Shown piece after piece: positions 52,128 to 62,105 of a stretch of DNA of 64,000 nucleotides (the first letter of the stretch is position 1; the number at the start of each line of letters is the position of its first letter). This DNA comes from Planctomycetaceae bacterium. GTDB taxonomy: Bacteria; Planctomycetota; Planctomycetia; Pirellulales; Pirellulaceae. The translations under genes were made by a program, and so were the position numbers. The DNA lies in contig RECD01000164.1 in the NCBI GenBank assembly GCA_007694185.1, positions 29,592-93,591 of the forward strand, in the 5' to 3' direction. The notes beneath the pieces were generated by a model. The model did not search any database. It saw nothing but the letters and a program-made list of their open reading frames with translations, and had not been told where the DNA came from.

Positions 52128-55100
52128 CTATTGGCCGCGGGCGGCCGGTTGGTACTTGGTGACCAGCCAGAGCAGGATCGGGCTGGCGACAAAGATCGAG
52201 CTGTAGGTCCCAGCCAACACACCGACGACCAAGCTGAACGCGAAGGCGTGGATGCCATCGCCGCCGAAGGCGTACAGCAGTCCGACCACGATCAAAGTGG
52301 TGAGCGACGTCAGCAACGTTCGGCTCAACGTCGAGTTGATGCTCTCGTTGACCATCTCGCTCGTCAACCTTGGGCTCTTCCCCTTGGTTTCCCGGATCCG
52401 GTCGAAGACGACGATCGTGTCGTTCAGCGAATAGCCGATCACGGTCAACAGGGCCGCCACGACGGTCAAGCTGATCTTGAAGTTCTCGATCAACAGGAAG
52501 CCCAACGCCCCGGCCAACCAGTAGCTGACGGCGATCGCACCGAGCGTGATCAAGACGTCATGGACGAGCGCCGCAACGGCTGCCAAGCCGTAGACGACCC
52601 GTTGGAAGCGAAACCAGATGTAGCCGATGATGCAGAGCAAGCTGGCGAACATCGCCAAAAAGGCCCGGCTGATCATGTCGCCCGCGACCCGTCGGCCGAC
52701 GCTGCTGCTGCTGATCCAAATCGGGTCGTTGCCGAGCGTCTCCTTGAGGCTGAGCATCACCTCGTCGGCGGGACCGAACTCGATCGGCAAACCGACTTCC
52801 CAGTCGCTGAACCGAAGTTCGCTGTCGGGGCTCCATTGGTCTGCCCCTTCGCCCTGCGGGATCAGTTCCACACCGAGCATGTCGACGGAGACCTCAGCCA
52901 TCTCGGCCGCTCGAGCGATCCCGGCGAGGAGGGTTTTGGAGTTGATTCCGGCCGCGTCCTGAACGCTGCCGCCGATCCCCAGCCGAACCCGTGCTCGGCT
53001 CATCACTTCCGGCGCCTGAGCCACCATGTCCGAGTCCTCGGTGGCTTCCGCTTCGGTCGCCATCGGCGCGTCTGCCGCCGCGGGCTCGGCGGGCGCCGCG
53101 GCTTCCGGGGCCGCCGCTTCTGGCGACTCGGACGGTTCGGTCGCTACGGGAGCCTCAGTTTCTGCGGGAGATTCAGGTTCTGCGGGCGTATCCGATGCGG
53201 CAGCGGTTTCGGCCGGTGTGTCTTCAGCACTCGGTGCCGGCGAATCTGCCGGCGTTTCGGCAGGCACGTCGTCCGCGTCGACCGGCACGTCGTCCGCCGC
53301 AGCCGGTTCGGTTTCGTCCTGGGCCCGCATCACGACCAGGGTACTGGCCGAGTTGCTCAGCAACCCGCTCTGTGCCGGCGGGTCGGCGGGTGCGATTTCC
53401 AGTTCGTAGGTGACCAGGTTCAGCGATCCGTCGGCTTCAAAGCCACGGCCCAACAAGACCTTCAACTCATCGACGCTTTCGATCGAGGTATCGACCTTGA
53501 ACACGGTTCCCGCTCGGGCGGTATCCATGGTCACGTTGTTGACGGTGAAATCGGTCGTCTGCCCATCATCCGTAGCCAAACTCTTGGCGACCACGGCTCG
53601 GACCGCGTCCGTCCCGACCGGTTCTTCCAAGCGGAACGTGACGGACGATCCTCCGGAAAAGTCGATGTCCAAGATGGTGCCACCGCGGGCGACCAAGGCG
53701 ACGATGCCGGCGATCAGCAACAGGCCCGACAGGGCCAACGCCATGGGGCCGCGCCCCATGAAGTCGATCGTCCCGCCGCCGGAGAGTTGCGTTCGCAGGG
53801 AGCCGACCAAATCGCTCATCGAAAGCGACAGCACGCCCTTTCGCTCGGCGATGTCGAACAGCGTCCGCGACAGGTAGATCGCGGTGAACATGCTGAACAG
53901 GATCCCCAAGATCAAGGTGACGGCGAACCCGCGGATCTGGTCGGTACCGATCGCGTACAGGACGATCGCGGTGATCAAGGTCGTCAGGTTCGCGTCGATG
54001 ATCGTCGTCGTGGCCCGAGCGAAGCCGTTTCGGATCGCCATCCGGGCCGCCGCGCCTTTCTTCAGTTCCTCGCGAATCCGCTCGAAAATCAACACGTTCG
54101 CGTCGACCGACATGCCGACGGTCAGCACCAAACCGGCTAGGCCCGGCAGGGTCAGCGGCTGATTGATCAGGATCATCACCGCCAAGATCATCAGCAGGTT
54201 CAAGACCAACGCCAAACAGGCGATCATGCCGATGAACCGGTAATAAACCAGGATGAAGACCAACACGATCAGCAGCGACGTCACGATCGCGATCAGACCT
54301 TTACGGATCGTGTCGGCGCCCAAGGTCGCGTCGATCTGGTTTTCTGCGATCGGGGCCTTCGTCACGGCGGCGGGAAGTTGACCCGCTTGCAGGATCTGAA
54401 CCAACTGGTTGACTTCTTCGGTCGTGAAATTGCCACTGATCTGACCGTCGCCCGAGATCGGCGATTGGATCGCTGGGGCAGACAGCAACATCTCGTCCAA
54501 CACGATGCCGAGCTGGCGGCGGTGCGGGCCGTCCGGGGCGTTGTTCGTGGTCAACGCCAAGAACCGGCCGGCGCCGGCATCGTTCAGCTTGAATCGGACC
54601 AAGGGGCTGCCGTCGCGGTCGAAACCGCTGCTGGAGAAAGCCAGGTCTTCGCCCGTCACGTCCAATTCGGCATCGACCGCCATCAAGACTTGGATATTTT
54701 CGAGACCGATCGACTGCATCCAGCGGGCGGTGCCGTCGGCGCCCCCGATCCCGGCGGGAACTTCCAACATCCGACCGTCAGCCGGGTTGCGCAAAATCGA
54801 TTGCGAAACGTCGACCCGTAGCGGACGGAGCCCATCTTCGGCGGCCCGTTCCTCGCGGTCGACCAACGCCCAGAACCCGAGGGTCGTCTTGTCGTCGACA
54901 TCCAGCACCGTGCGAGACATCCGCTTCGATTGGGCGGCTTCGTTAGATTGCGTCCGGGCGATTTCGATCAGCCGTTGGTGGTCCCGGCGGTTGGCAAGGA
55001 TCGCGAACCGCAGAATCCCGGCTTGGCTGATTAGCGTCTTGATCCGATTGACTTCCCGTTGGTCGACCTCCGGGATGATGATCTCGATTTGGTTCTCGCC

Positions 55101-55541
55101 ATACGGGCGGATGACGATTTCCTGTGTGCCACTCGGGTTGATCCGCTTGATCAAAGACGGGATCAGGTCGCTGCTCGACACGCTACGCATTCCGCTGCCG
55201 TCATCCTCGGCACCGATCGCTTTGCTCGGATCGATCTCGTAAACCAGGATCGTGCCGCCCCGCAGGTCGACCCCCAGCCCGATTTTGCCAAACGATAGGA
55301 CTGTCACCGAGGCGACGATCGCGAGCAAAATGAAGCCGATCCGGGTCGCGTAGTCCGGCATCCGCAACCAGCGGGCGATCGGACCGGCCACCAGGAAGGG
55401 GACGATCAAAACGGCCAGGGCGATCAACAACGCCGCGTACTGGACCGCGGAAATCCCACCGCCGCCGGTGGACGCATCCGGTGTGCCCTGGGCCAACAGC
55501 GAGACGGCTGTCGGGAGAAGGGAGAGTTGCAGACAATCCAT
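52128..55541 (-). CDS. secDF: Fused SecD-SecF protein translocase accessory subunit
   Basis: 1137 aa. SecD part (1-590): membrane helix, LGVDLRGGTILVYEIDPSKA (periplasmic P1 domain), then five helices with VGMSVDANVLIFERIREELK (about 476-495) and ATTTIIDANLTTLITAIVL. SecF part (595-1137): DIDFSGGSSVTFRLEEPVGT, a periplasmic domain, and VIGYSLNDTIVVFDRIRETK plus the NSTLSRTLLTSLTTLIVV helices. SecDF uses the proton-motive force to pull exported proteins through SecYEG. An acidic Ala/Pro/Glu linker of about 100 residues (741-845) interrupts the SecF periplasmic domain; it is not part of standard SecF. yajC lies upstream on the same strand. Confidence 0.95.
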   Translation of the reverse strand: MDCLQLSLLPTAVSLLAQGTPDASTGGGGISAVQYAALLIALAVLIVPFLVAGPIARWLRMPDYATRIGFILLAIVASVTVLSFGKIGLGVDLRGGTILVYEIDPSKAIGAEDDGSGMRSVSSSDLIPSLIKRINPSGTQEIVIRPYGENQIEIIIPEVDQREVNRIKTLISQAGILRFAILANRRDHQRLIEIARTQSNEAAQSKRMSRTVLDVDDKTTLGFWALVDREERAAEDGLRPLRVDVSQSILRNPADGRMLEVPAGIGGADGTARWMQSIGLENIQVLMAVDAELDVTGEDLAFSSSGFDRDGSPLVRFKLNDAGAGRFLALTTNNAPDGPHRRQLGIVLDEMLLSAPAIQSPISGDGQISGNFTTEEVNQLVQILQAGQLPAAVTKAPIAENQIDATLGADTIRKGLIAIVTSLLIVLVFILVYYRFIGMIACLALVLNLLMILAVMILINQPLTLPGLAGLVLTVGMSVDANVLIFERIREELKKGAAARMAIRNGFARATTTIIDANLTTLITAIVLYAIGTDQIRGFAVTLILGILFSMFTAIYLSRTLFDIAERKGVLSLSMSDLVGSLRTQLSGGGTIDFMGRGPMALALSGLLLIAGIVALVARGGTILDIDFSGGSSVTFRLEEPVGTDAVRAVVAKSLATDDGQTTDFTVNNVTMDTARAGTVFKVDTSIESVDELKVLLGRGFEADGSLNLVTYELEIAPADPPAQSGLLSNSASTLVVMRAQDETEPAAADDVPVDADDVPAETPADSPAPSAEDTPAETAAASDTPAEPESPAETEAPVATEPSESPEAAAPEAAAPAEPAAADAPMATEAEATEDSDMVAQAPEVMSRARVRLGIGGSVQDAAGINSKTLLAGIARAAEMAEVSVDMLGVELIPQGEGADQWSPDSELRFSDWEVGLPIEFGPADEVMLSLKETLGNDPIWISSSSVGRRVAGDMISRAFLAMFASLLCIIGYIWFRFQRVVYGLAAVAALVHDVLITLGAIAVSYWLAGALGFLLIENFKISLTVVAALLTVIGYSLNDTIVVFDRIRETKGKSPRLTSEMVNESINSTLSRTLLTSLTTLIVVGLLYAFGGDGIHAFAFSLVVGVLAGTYSSIFVASPILLWLVTKYQPAARGQ

Positions 55542-55662
55542 GGTCTTGGTCGGGCTTATTGAAATGAGGATTTCGGTGCGAAAAACGGTGCGTTCCGGCT
55601 GGTATGGCGGCGTCGATCGGGTCGACAGCTTACCGCCGACGGCAGGAAACCGCGACGCCGGA

Positions 55663-56055
55663 TCATTCTTCCGAACCCTTTTCGGTCAGGATTCGCGCGA
55701 CCGCCGAGCGGTCGATCTTCATCTTGTGAGTTCCGTTCTCGTCCAAACGGAGGGTCAACGTGTTGTTTTCGTTCACGGCGGATACTACCCCGTGGATGCC
55801 GCCGATCGTGACGATCCGGTCGTTTTTCTTGACCGAAGCCAAGCGAGCCGCTTCCGCGGCCTTGCGACGCTTTTCCGGAACGATCACGATGAAATAAAAC
55901 AATCCCAATAGCCCGCCCATCAGCGTGAATGGGCTTTGCAATATCTGCTGGAGAGGGGACGCGGCAGGGGCGTCGACCTCGGCCTGGGCGAGCAGGCCCA
56001 ACGGGGCGTCGCCGCGCCCCAACCAGGGGCCGAAAGGACCGGGCGACGATGGCAT
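55663..56055 (-). CDS. yajC: Preprotein translocase subunit YajC
   Basis: 130 aa. A Gly/Pro-rich extension and helix (about 43-60, TLMGGLLGLFYFIVIVPEKR) precede the YajC domain, with KKNDRIVTIGGIHGVVSAVN and ENNTLTLRLDENGTHKMKID at the C-terminus. YajC forms a complex with SecDF at the inner membrane. It lies 121 bp before secDF and should be co-transcribed. The divergent DegT gene lies on the other side. Confidence 0.93.
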   Translation of the reverse strand: MPSSPGPFGPWLGRGDAPLGLLAQAEVDAPAASPLQQILQSPFTLMGGLLGLFYFIVIVPEKRRKAAEAARLASVKKNDRIVTIGGIHGVVSAVNENNTLTLRLDENGTHKMKIDRSAVARILTEKGSEE

Positions 56056-56226
56056 GGGTGATCAACGGGGGTAGAGAGTGAGACGCGGAACGGCCGCGGA
56101 CAGGACTTCGCGAGCCGATTCGAGAAGCGGCATAATATGTGTTCAAAAAAATCGTCACAAGCCCAGCCCGTTCATAGCAGCATTTCGACCGGACCGACCT
56201 CGGTACCGGCGGCGCAGGACCGGCCC

Positions 56227-57411
56227 ATGCACGACGGCTCTGACCGACGGTTCGATTGTCCCCCCTGGCCCCCGGAAGACGGCTTGATCACGGAGTCGGT
56301 CGACCGCATCCTCCGCAACGGCGATTGGGGACGTTACTTCCCCGCGGTGGTCGAAGAACTGCGTGAACGGATCGCCGGGACGCTGCCGGTCCGCCACGTC
56401 CGCTTGGTGTGCAGCGGTTCGGCGGCCGTCGAATTGGCGTTGCGGGCCTGTTTGCCCGATCCGGTCCGACCACCCGCACCGACCCGACCGACGACGCCAA
56501 CTGCCCCAGCGGATGCCGAATTTTTAGCGCCGGCGCCCGCGGAGGTGATTTGTGGCGTGGTCGACTACCCAGGCAACGCCCGAGCGATCCGCTTGTTGGG
56601 GGCGTTGCCGGTGATGGTGGATGTCCTCCCCAACCGCTGGACGATCGATCCCCAGCAGGTCGAGGCGGCGGCCACCCCCCGTACGGCGGCCGTGGTCGTT
56701 TCTCATCTCTACGGTGAAGTCGCTGAGGTGGTCGCGATCCGCGAGCTTTGTGACCGACATGGCTGGTCGTTGATCGAGGACGCTTGTCAAACGCCCGGTG
56801 CGAGCCTCGCGGGCAAACCGGTCGGGACGTTCGGGCACATCGCCACCTGGAGTTTTGGCGGTTCCAAACCGCTCACCGCCGGTTGCGGCGGTGCCATCAC
56901 GACCGACGACGATCGCTTGGCCCAACGCTTGGCCGCCTTTTGTGACCGACCCAGCGACGCGTTTCCGCTGAGTCCCTTGCAGGCCGCGGTGCTGGTCCCC
57001 CAATGGCATCGGCTGAACGCCTGGGTCGATCAGCAGAACGAACGGTTGGTGTCGTTGCTCGCTCAGGTAGCGGGGGCGACGCCCGGCTGGGCTTGGCCGG
57101 AGGCGGCCCCCGGCGTTCGCAAGACGCACTACAAGGTGCCGGTCCGGTTGGTCAACGGCTCGGACGATGAGGCTCCCGCCAGAGTCGCTCGGTTGGTCGA
57201 TCGGGCGACCTGCATCGGCATCCCGGCGGGAGAACCGTTTCGGCTGCCGGGCCGCCTGGCCCCGTCGCGTGGGCGGATCGAATCGGCGGACGAAGCTCGG
57301 CGGATGGTCGCCCGAAGTTGGCTGTTGGACCACCGGGCGTTGGGAGGCGATGCCCACAAGCTCGAAGAACTCGCCCGCTGCCTGATCGAACTGCACGACG
57401 GGGCGGAGTAG
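56227..57411 (+). CDS. DegT/DnrJ/EryC1/StrS-family PLP aminotransferase
   Basis: 394 aa from the ATG at 56227. The fold shows SGSAAVELALRACL, DYPGNARAIRLLGALPVMVD, VVSHLYGEVAEV, LIEDACQTPGA (the PLP-binding Asp) and the Lys in ATWSFGGSKPLTAGCGGA (K214). These enzymes transaminate keto sugars, often for cell-surface polysaccharides. An unusual Pro/Thr/Ala-rich insert (about 78-107) follows the first helix. No nucleotide-sugar genes flank it, so its substrate is open. A longer start at 56137 exists but adds 30 residues with no conserved sequence. It converges on the CHAT-like gene. Confidence 0.87.
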   Translation: MHDGSDRRFDCPPWPPEDGLITESVDRILRNGDWGRYFPAVVEELRERIAGTLPVRHVRLVCSGSAAVELALRACLPDPVRPPAPTRPTTPTAPADAEFLAPAPAEVICGVVDYPGNARAIRLLGALPVMVDVLPNRWTIDPQQVEAAATPRTAAVVVSHLYGEVAEVVAIRELCDRHGWSLIEDACQTPGASLAGKPVGTFGHIATWSFGGSKPLTAGCGGAITTDDDRLAQRLAAFCDRPSDAFPLSPLQAAVLVPQWHRLNAWVDQQNERLVSLLAQVAGATPGWAWPEAAPGVRKTHYKVPVRLVNGSDDEAPARVARLVDRATCIGIPAGEPFRLPGRLAPSRGRIESADEARRMVARSWLLDHRALGGDAHKLEELARCLIELHDGAE

Positions 57412-57422
57412 CCGCGTGCCGC

Positions 57423-60400
57423 CTATTCCGGTTGAACAACCGGGTCGAAGTTGTTCTCGGGTTGAACCACTGCCGGCGCGTCAGCGGGAGCCAACACTTC
57501 GGGCATGGCCGCATCCGCCCCTTGCGCCGCAGCTTCTACAGGTGCCTCCACAGCGCCGTCACCCTGGGCCACGCCGGCCGGAGCCCCCGGCGGCATCGCC
57601 GCAGCGGGGTTCACGGGAGCCGCCAGATTGCCGCCGGCGGCATCGGCGGGAGCGGCCGCATTCGGGGCAGCCGCATTTGGAGCAGCCGCAACGGGTGCGG
57701 CCGCGGCGGGACGCCCCTGATCGGCTCGCCCAACCGGAGGCGAAGAGAGCAGGTAGCCAGCCCAAAACAGCGGTTGATTTCCGCTGATTTCTAGCTGTTT
57801 GACGTCACTGCTGCCGAGCAACGGTTCGTATTCGGGGTCCAGCTTGGCAGCTCGCAACGTTTGCAACGCCCGTTTCCAGGACCGCTCGAGCCCCTCGAAT
57901 GGCAATTCCTGCAGGAACTCTCGAGTCAAAATCGCGGTCGATTCGCCGCCGACCGGCCAACGGCTGAGGATCACATCGCGGACGCCGCACAGGTGCAGTG
58001 CGGTCAGCGTCATGAACAGCTCTCGTCCCGATCCCAGCGAATTGGCGGCGGCCGCCGTCCGGTAGCCAGGCAAAAAGACGCCGGCAGGGGCGTTCGCGGA
58101 GAGCCGCATCCAGGCGGCGAGCGATCCGGTCGCCGGACCGGAGTCGTACAGCGAAACGTTGGTCGCCAGCGGTGCGGCCAAATCGGGTGTGATCGCCCCC
58201 AGTGCCGTGAAAAAGCCGACCGTATCCCCGACCCGCTGGCTGGTAGTCGGCACCGGTCCGGGTAACGGTCGTAGCTGGTCAATCGCCTCCGTGATTTGCT
58301 CGACCAAACGCTGGTTCAAGTTCCTATCTCGGGGAGCCAGGAAAAGCTGTGTCGCAACCCCGATCGCCAGATCCGGTCGGGCGATGCCGGTGGGGAAGAT
58401 CGCCAACCCCGGGGTCGGCGCGTAGCGGACCGAGGCTTGTTCTCCGAACGCGACGGCACCGGTTTCGCCCAGCGGCAACGCCTCGAATGGCAAGTACCAG
58501 AGCACGCCGTCGGGGACGATCGTCCAATGGTTGGCCTCGCTCAGCAATTCCAATTTGTCGTTCGGGATCAGCTTGCGACGCAGCGCCGCCGCTTCGGCTC
58601 CCCACTTCGCGCTGGCTTCGGAGCCCACCGAGCTCGCTTTGGCACCGACCCCGATGCCGCGGAGCAGTTTGACGACGTCGCCGCCGAGTGCTCGGCCCGC
58701 GGGGGCCGGCCAGGCTTCCAGTTTACGTCCCACGACCGCCACGCAGACGGTCGCGCTGCCCATGTCGATGAAGGTCAGCAGGCCATGGCCGGCCGGCAGG
58801 TTGCTGAGCCCTTGCAGGTCGCCGAGCGGTCGCGGCGCGATCGAGGGGATCGCACCGCGGCTAAGCGCTAGCTGTGTGGCGAGCGATTCCAATTGGCGGC
58901 CGCGGGCGATCGCTTCGGCCGAGTCGGCGGGCGGCGCCGGCAAGCCGACGACTTCGCTGATCCGTCGCAACCGGGCCGGCGGGGCGTCGAGCCAATCCGC
59001 AGCTTCTTGCCCGAGCAGCGGCCGGGCCGTCGAAGCGGCGGTGCGAACCTGTTGGATCCGGCCACCCAGCGGGAGCGCGGTGAGGAACCGGTTGCGTAGC
59101 AGGTGATCAGCCTGGATCAGAATCCCTTCCGCCGAACCACGCTTGACCGCCGCAGCGAACTGATCGGCGACCAACCCGCTGCGGTCGAAGGCCACGTAGG
59201 CGATGGCGTCGACGGGGTCGCTCCGCCACACGCCGTTCGACGGATCATCGACGTAACCGGCCAGGCGGGCTTCCACGGCCCTGCCGGCCAAGCCGCGACC
59301 ACGCGCGTCGGAGCTGACGAACGCGAGTTGGAACAGCCGCGGTGTCGCCGCCGCGGCGGCGCGGCCACGTCGGTTGGCGGAAGTTCTTCGCAGCGTCGGT
59401 CCACTGCCATTGGCAAAGGCGAACAGTCGGGCCAGCGGTTCGTCGACGGCCCCCGAACCGTCCCCCAGAGATGCCCCGCCCGATGCCGCGGCTAAGGCGT
59501 TCAAGTATTCTCCGTGTGCGGCCAGACGGGGCTGTTGCAGCCCGCGTTGTCCGAGCAATCCGCGCAACTGTTCCAGCACGGTCGTGGCCGTGGCTAAATC
59601 GCCGGCGGTCAAGGCGGCGTCCGCCGCGGCAGCCAGCGCCCCGAGACTCGCCAATCGCCCGCGCCGCAAGTGAGCCGAGGCCGCCGCCACGGCGGAGGTC
59701 TGCAACGCCACGGCGGACCGGGAATCGACGCAGCCCGCCGCGATCAACAACGCTTCCCCGACCCACTCCGGTTGGCCGAGTGCCGACGCGGCCGCAGCCG
59801 CCCGCATACTCAGCGACAACCCCACCGCAGGCTGATCGGATAACGCCGCCTGACGCGCGCCGGCCAACAGCAACAGCGGCGTCAACGGATGCACCCCACC
59901 GGGGACGGCCGATTTGCCGATGTCGCTGGCCAACGATTCCGAGTCGCCGGACGCGAACTTACCGCAGCCCCGAATCGATCCGATCAGAGCTCGTCCCACG
60001 GGCAATTGCATTTCGGGCGGATAGAGCAGCGCTTGCAACGTCTGGTCCGCGATCTCGAACTCGCCCGTGATCTCGCCAAAGATCACGCCGCGACGATAGA
60101 ACGCGAGCGCCAAGCCCCGCATCACCTCGATCGCGTCGATCCGGGTCAAGCGGGCCCCTTCCAATACGCCGCCCCGCTGCAGCGTCATCGACGCATCGAG
60201 TTCGCCGGAGGCGATCGAGATCCGGTTGGGCAGCGGCAGCACGTTGGGGATTTGCGGCGCCGCCCAAGCTGCCGCCGGGTCCGGCGCCCGTGCGGCGCCT
60301 GTCACCAGGTCGTTCCAGGTTAGGGCTCGCAACCAACCCCGATGCCGGATCGCGATCGCCAAGGCCGCGTCGAAGTTCTCTACCGCACCCGCTAAGTCGC

Positions 60401-60713
60401 CGGTCTGGTACAGACACTCGCCGATCATCGCCAGCACGGGGATGGAGTCGATCCAGCGTCCCGAGGGATCCTTGCGCGTCCGGCTCAAGGCCAAGTCAAA
60501 GGCTAGGGCGGCATTCGCCAAGTCGCCCTCGCGGTAATTGTTCAGCCCCACATAATGATGTTCGTTGGGGTACGTGTTCATCGTGTTGTTGGCGAGTCCC
60601 GGGACGATCACCGGCCCGTCTTGCGCGGACGCCGTGGTGGCGGCCAAGGCGATGCCCGCCAAAAGCATCACCAAGCTTCTGACGATCCGTCGCACGTTTT
60701 GGCTCAGAGCCAT
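57423..60713 (-). CDS. Exported TPR/CHAT-like protein with degenerate protease site
   Basis: 1096 aa from the ATG at 60711-60713, with AGGAG seven nt upstream, which decides the start. Signal peptide (VRRIVRSLVMLLAGIALAAT, ending ASAQD). Residues 40-150 have two TPR-like repeats (YVGLNNYREGDLANAALAFD; IGECLYQTGDLAGAVENFDA); the middle is Ala-rich helical. From about 730 the protein resembles the CHAT caspase-like fold: WTIVPDGVLWYLPFEALPLG, then LTALHLCGVRDVILSRWPVG and a QPLFWAGYLL end. The catalytic His (expected in the SLYDSG region) and the Cys (expected around GVFLPGYRT) are not present, so it is probably a non-proteolytic relative. The tail (about 1005-1096) is Ala/Pro/Asn-rich. Confidence 0.8.
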   Translation of the reverse strand: MALSQNVRRIVRSLVMLLAGIALAATTASAQDGPVIVPGLANNTMNTYPNEHHYVGLNNYREGDLANAALAFDLALSRTRKDPSGRWIDSIPVLAMIGECLYQTGDLAGAVENFDAALAIAIRHRGWLRALTWNDLVTGAARAPDPAAAWAAPQIPNVLPLPNRISIASGELDASMTLQRGGVLEGARLTRIDAIEVMRGLALAFYRRGVIFGEITGEFEIADQTLQALLYPPEMQLPVGRALIGSIRGCGKFASGDSESLASDIGKSAVPGGVHPLTPLLLLAGARQAALSDQPAVGLSLSMRAAAAASALGQPEWVGEALLIAAGCVDSRSAVALQTSAVAAASAHLRRGRLASLGALAAAADAALTAGDLATATTVLEQLRGLLGQRGLQQPRLAAHGEYLNALAAASGGASLGDGSGAVDEPLARLFAFANGSGPTLRRTSANRRGRAAAAATPRLFQLAFVSSDARGRGLAGRAVEARLAGYVDDPSNGVWRSDPVDAIAYVAFDRSGLVADQFAAAVKRGSAEGILIQADHLLRNRFLTALPLGGRIQQVRTAASTARPLLGQEAADWLDAPPARLRRISEVVGLPAPPADSAEAIARGRQLESLATQLALSRGAIPSIAPRPLGDLQGLSNLPAGHGLLTFIDMGSATVCVAVVGRKLEAWPAPAGRALGGDVVKLLRGIGVGAKASSVGSEASAKWGAEAAALRRKLIPNDKLELLSEANHWTIVPDGVLWYLPFEALPLGETGAVAFGEQASVRYAPTPGLAIFPTGIARPDLAIGVATQLFLAPRDRNLNQRLVEQITEAIDQLRPLPGPVPTTSQRVGDTVGFFTALGAITPDLAAPLATNVSLYDSGPATGSLAAWMRLSANAPAGVFLPGYRTAAAANSLGSGRELFMTLTALHLCGVRDVILSRWPVGGESTAILTREFLQELPFEGLERSWKRALQTLRAAKLDPEYEPLLGSSDVKQLEISGNQPLFWAGYLLSSPPVGRADQGRPAAAAPVAAAPNAAAPNAAAPADAAGGNLAAPVNPAAAMPPGAPAGVAQGDGAVEAPVEAAAQGADAAMPEVLAPADAPAVVQPENNFDPVVQPE

Positions 60714-60940
60714 CGAAATTCTCCTGTTCTGGTGCCGCATCCCGAGTCGGTTTGGCAGAGCCATTTTCTCGCACCGGTCGGCCGAGCCTTTTGGGAAAAC
60801 GACAGCCCGGTGGCAGAGGGCGGAAATCGGACCAGCGGCGACTCGCGATGGGAGCCTATCGCCACCGATTTCGCTTGAGATCCTTGCCGTTGAGGTTTCG
60901 CCACCGGATGGGAAAATGTTCTGTTCGCACACGATTTCAC

Positions 60941-61963
60941 TTAGCCTTCGATGACTTCCCGAATGAAGTTCGGTTGCGGGTCACGATTGCCGGCCGGGTT
61001 GCAACGGAAGAACTCGGCTACGTAGCGGACGGGTTGAGGCTTTTCGGGGACTTTGAAGCGGTCCCCCTTCTGCAGGACCGGACGGTATTCATCCATCATC
61101 CCGAATTGACGCGTCCCAGCAGCCTGGCAGGGGAACCAAGTGCCCTCCCCTTGCGCGTCTTCCAAATAGAACTCCGGATAACAATGGTCCGGGATCCAAA
61201 CCATCCGCGCGGGGATCTTATTGAGCCGGCAGAGCGCGACAAACAGGCTGGTCAATTCTTCACAATCGCCGGTCCCATCACGGAGCGCTTGGGATGCCGA
61301 CTTGATGTCCCCTTCGACATACTCGACCTGTTGCCGCACCCAATCGTAAATCGCTTCGACCATCGCCCAGGCGTGCGGATGGTCTTGACCGGCCAAATCT
61401 TTCGCCGCCGCCCGCAACCGGGAATTGCCGATGTCGATGAAGGGGCTGGTCCCCAAATGAATTTTCAAATCGCCGGACGGACGCTTGGGTATCGCGAGGT
61501 CGAATTGCTCCGGAGTCGCCAGAATTCGGGACCGAGTGATCTCCCACTCCTGCATCACCTCCGGCGTCGCCCCGGCCGGGACTTGCGGCATGGTCAGCAC
61601 GAACTGCCTGGCCCCGCCGGGCAGGTCTCGAAAGGCCCAGCGGTCGACACGGGGGTCGATGTCGCTGTGTACCAACCGGACCGACTGTTCCGGCCAAGCC
61701 ATCGGCACGGGAAACGTGGCCAGCACGTTGCGAAGGGCAGCGCCGGCGGTCTCCAATCGCAAGCCGATTCGCCACCGCTGGGTTTTGGGCGAATCGAAGG
61801 TCAACCGCGTGCTTTGCGGAGACGCCCCGTCGGTAGCAGTCCCGTCCGCAGCGATCACGCTGCTGCCGGCGGTCGCGACAACACCCCAACCCGCCGCTCG
61901 GACGAACCACTCGCGCCGGGCGATCGGGCCCGTCCATTGCATCCGTCTGTCGAAACTCATCAC
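60941..61963 (-). CDS. Exported transglutaminase-like (papain-fold) protein
   Basis: 340 aa. A twin-Arg-like signal (IARREWFVRAAGWGVVATAG) leads to a beta-rich domain and a transglutaminase-like core: catalytic Cys234 in LRDGTGDCEELTSLFVALCR and His260 in ARMVWIPDHCYPEFYLED. The third catalytic residue, an Asp expected after the conserved Trp (GTWFPCQAAG), is not obvious, so activity is uncertain. Such proteins in bacteria often cleave or crosslink peptides or act on peptidoglycan-like substrates. It is upstream of the CHAT-like gene on the same strand with 227 bp between them, so they may or may not be co-transcribed. Confidence 0.83.
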   Translation of the reverse strand: MMSFDRRMQWTGPIARREWFVRAAGWGVVATAGSSVIAADGTATDGASPQSTRLTFDSPKTQRWRIGLRLETAGAALRNVLATFPVPMAWPEQSVRLVHSDIDPRVDRWAFRDLPGGARQFVLTMPQVPAGATPEVMQEWEITRSRILATPEQFDLAIPKRPSGDLKIHLGTSPFIDIGNSRLRAAAKDLAGQDHPHAWAMVEAIYDWVRQQVEYVEGDIKSASQALRDGTGDCEELTSLFVALCRLNKIPARMVWIPDHCYPEFYLEDAQGEGTWFPCQAAGTRQFGMMDEYRPVLQKGDRFKVPEKPQPVRYVAEFFRCNPAGNRDPQPNFIREVIEG

Positions 61964-62105
61964 CCAACCGCCTTCGGCCCATCGGCCTGGCTACGCGTAT
62001 CGTTCATTCCCGGGATGAGCACTTCCCTGTCCACGGACAACGCCGCCCGCCGATCCCGGTCGCAGAACTTTCATTCTACTCGGCCCTCGTCACCGCGTGA
62101 CGAGA

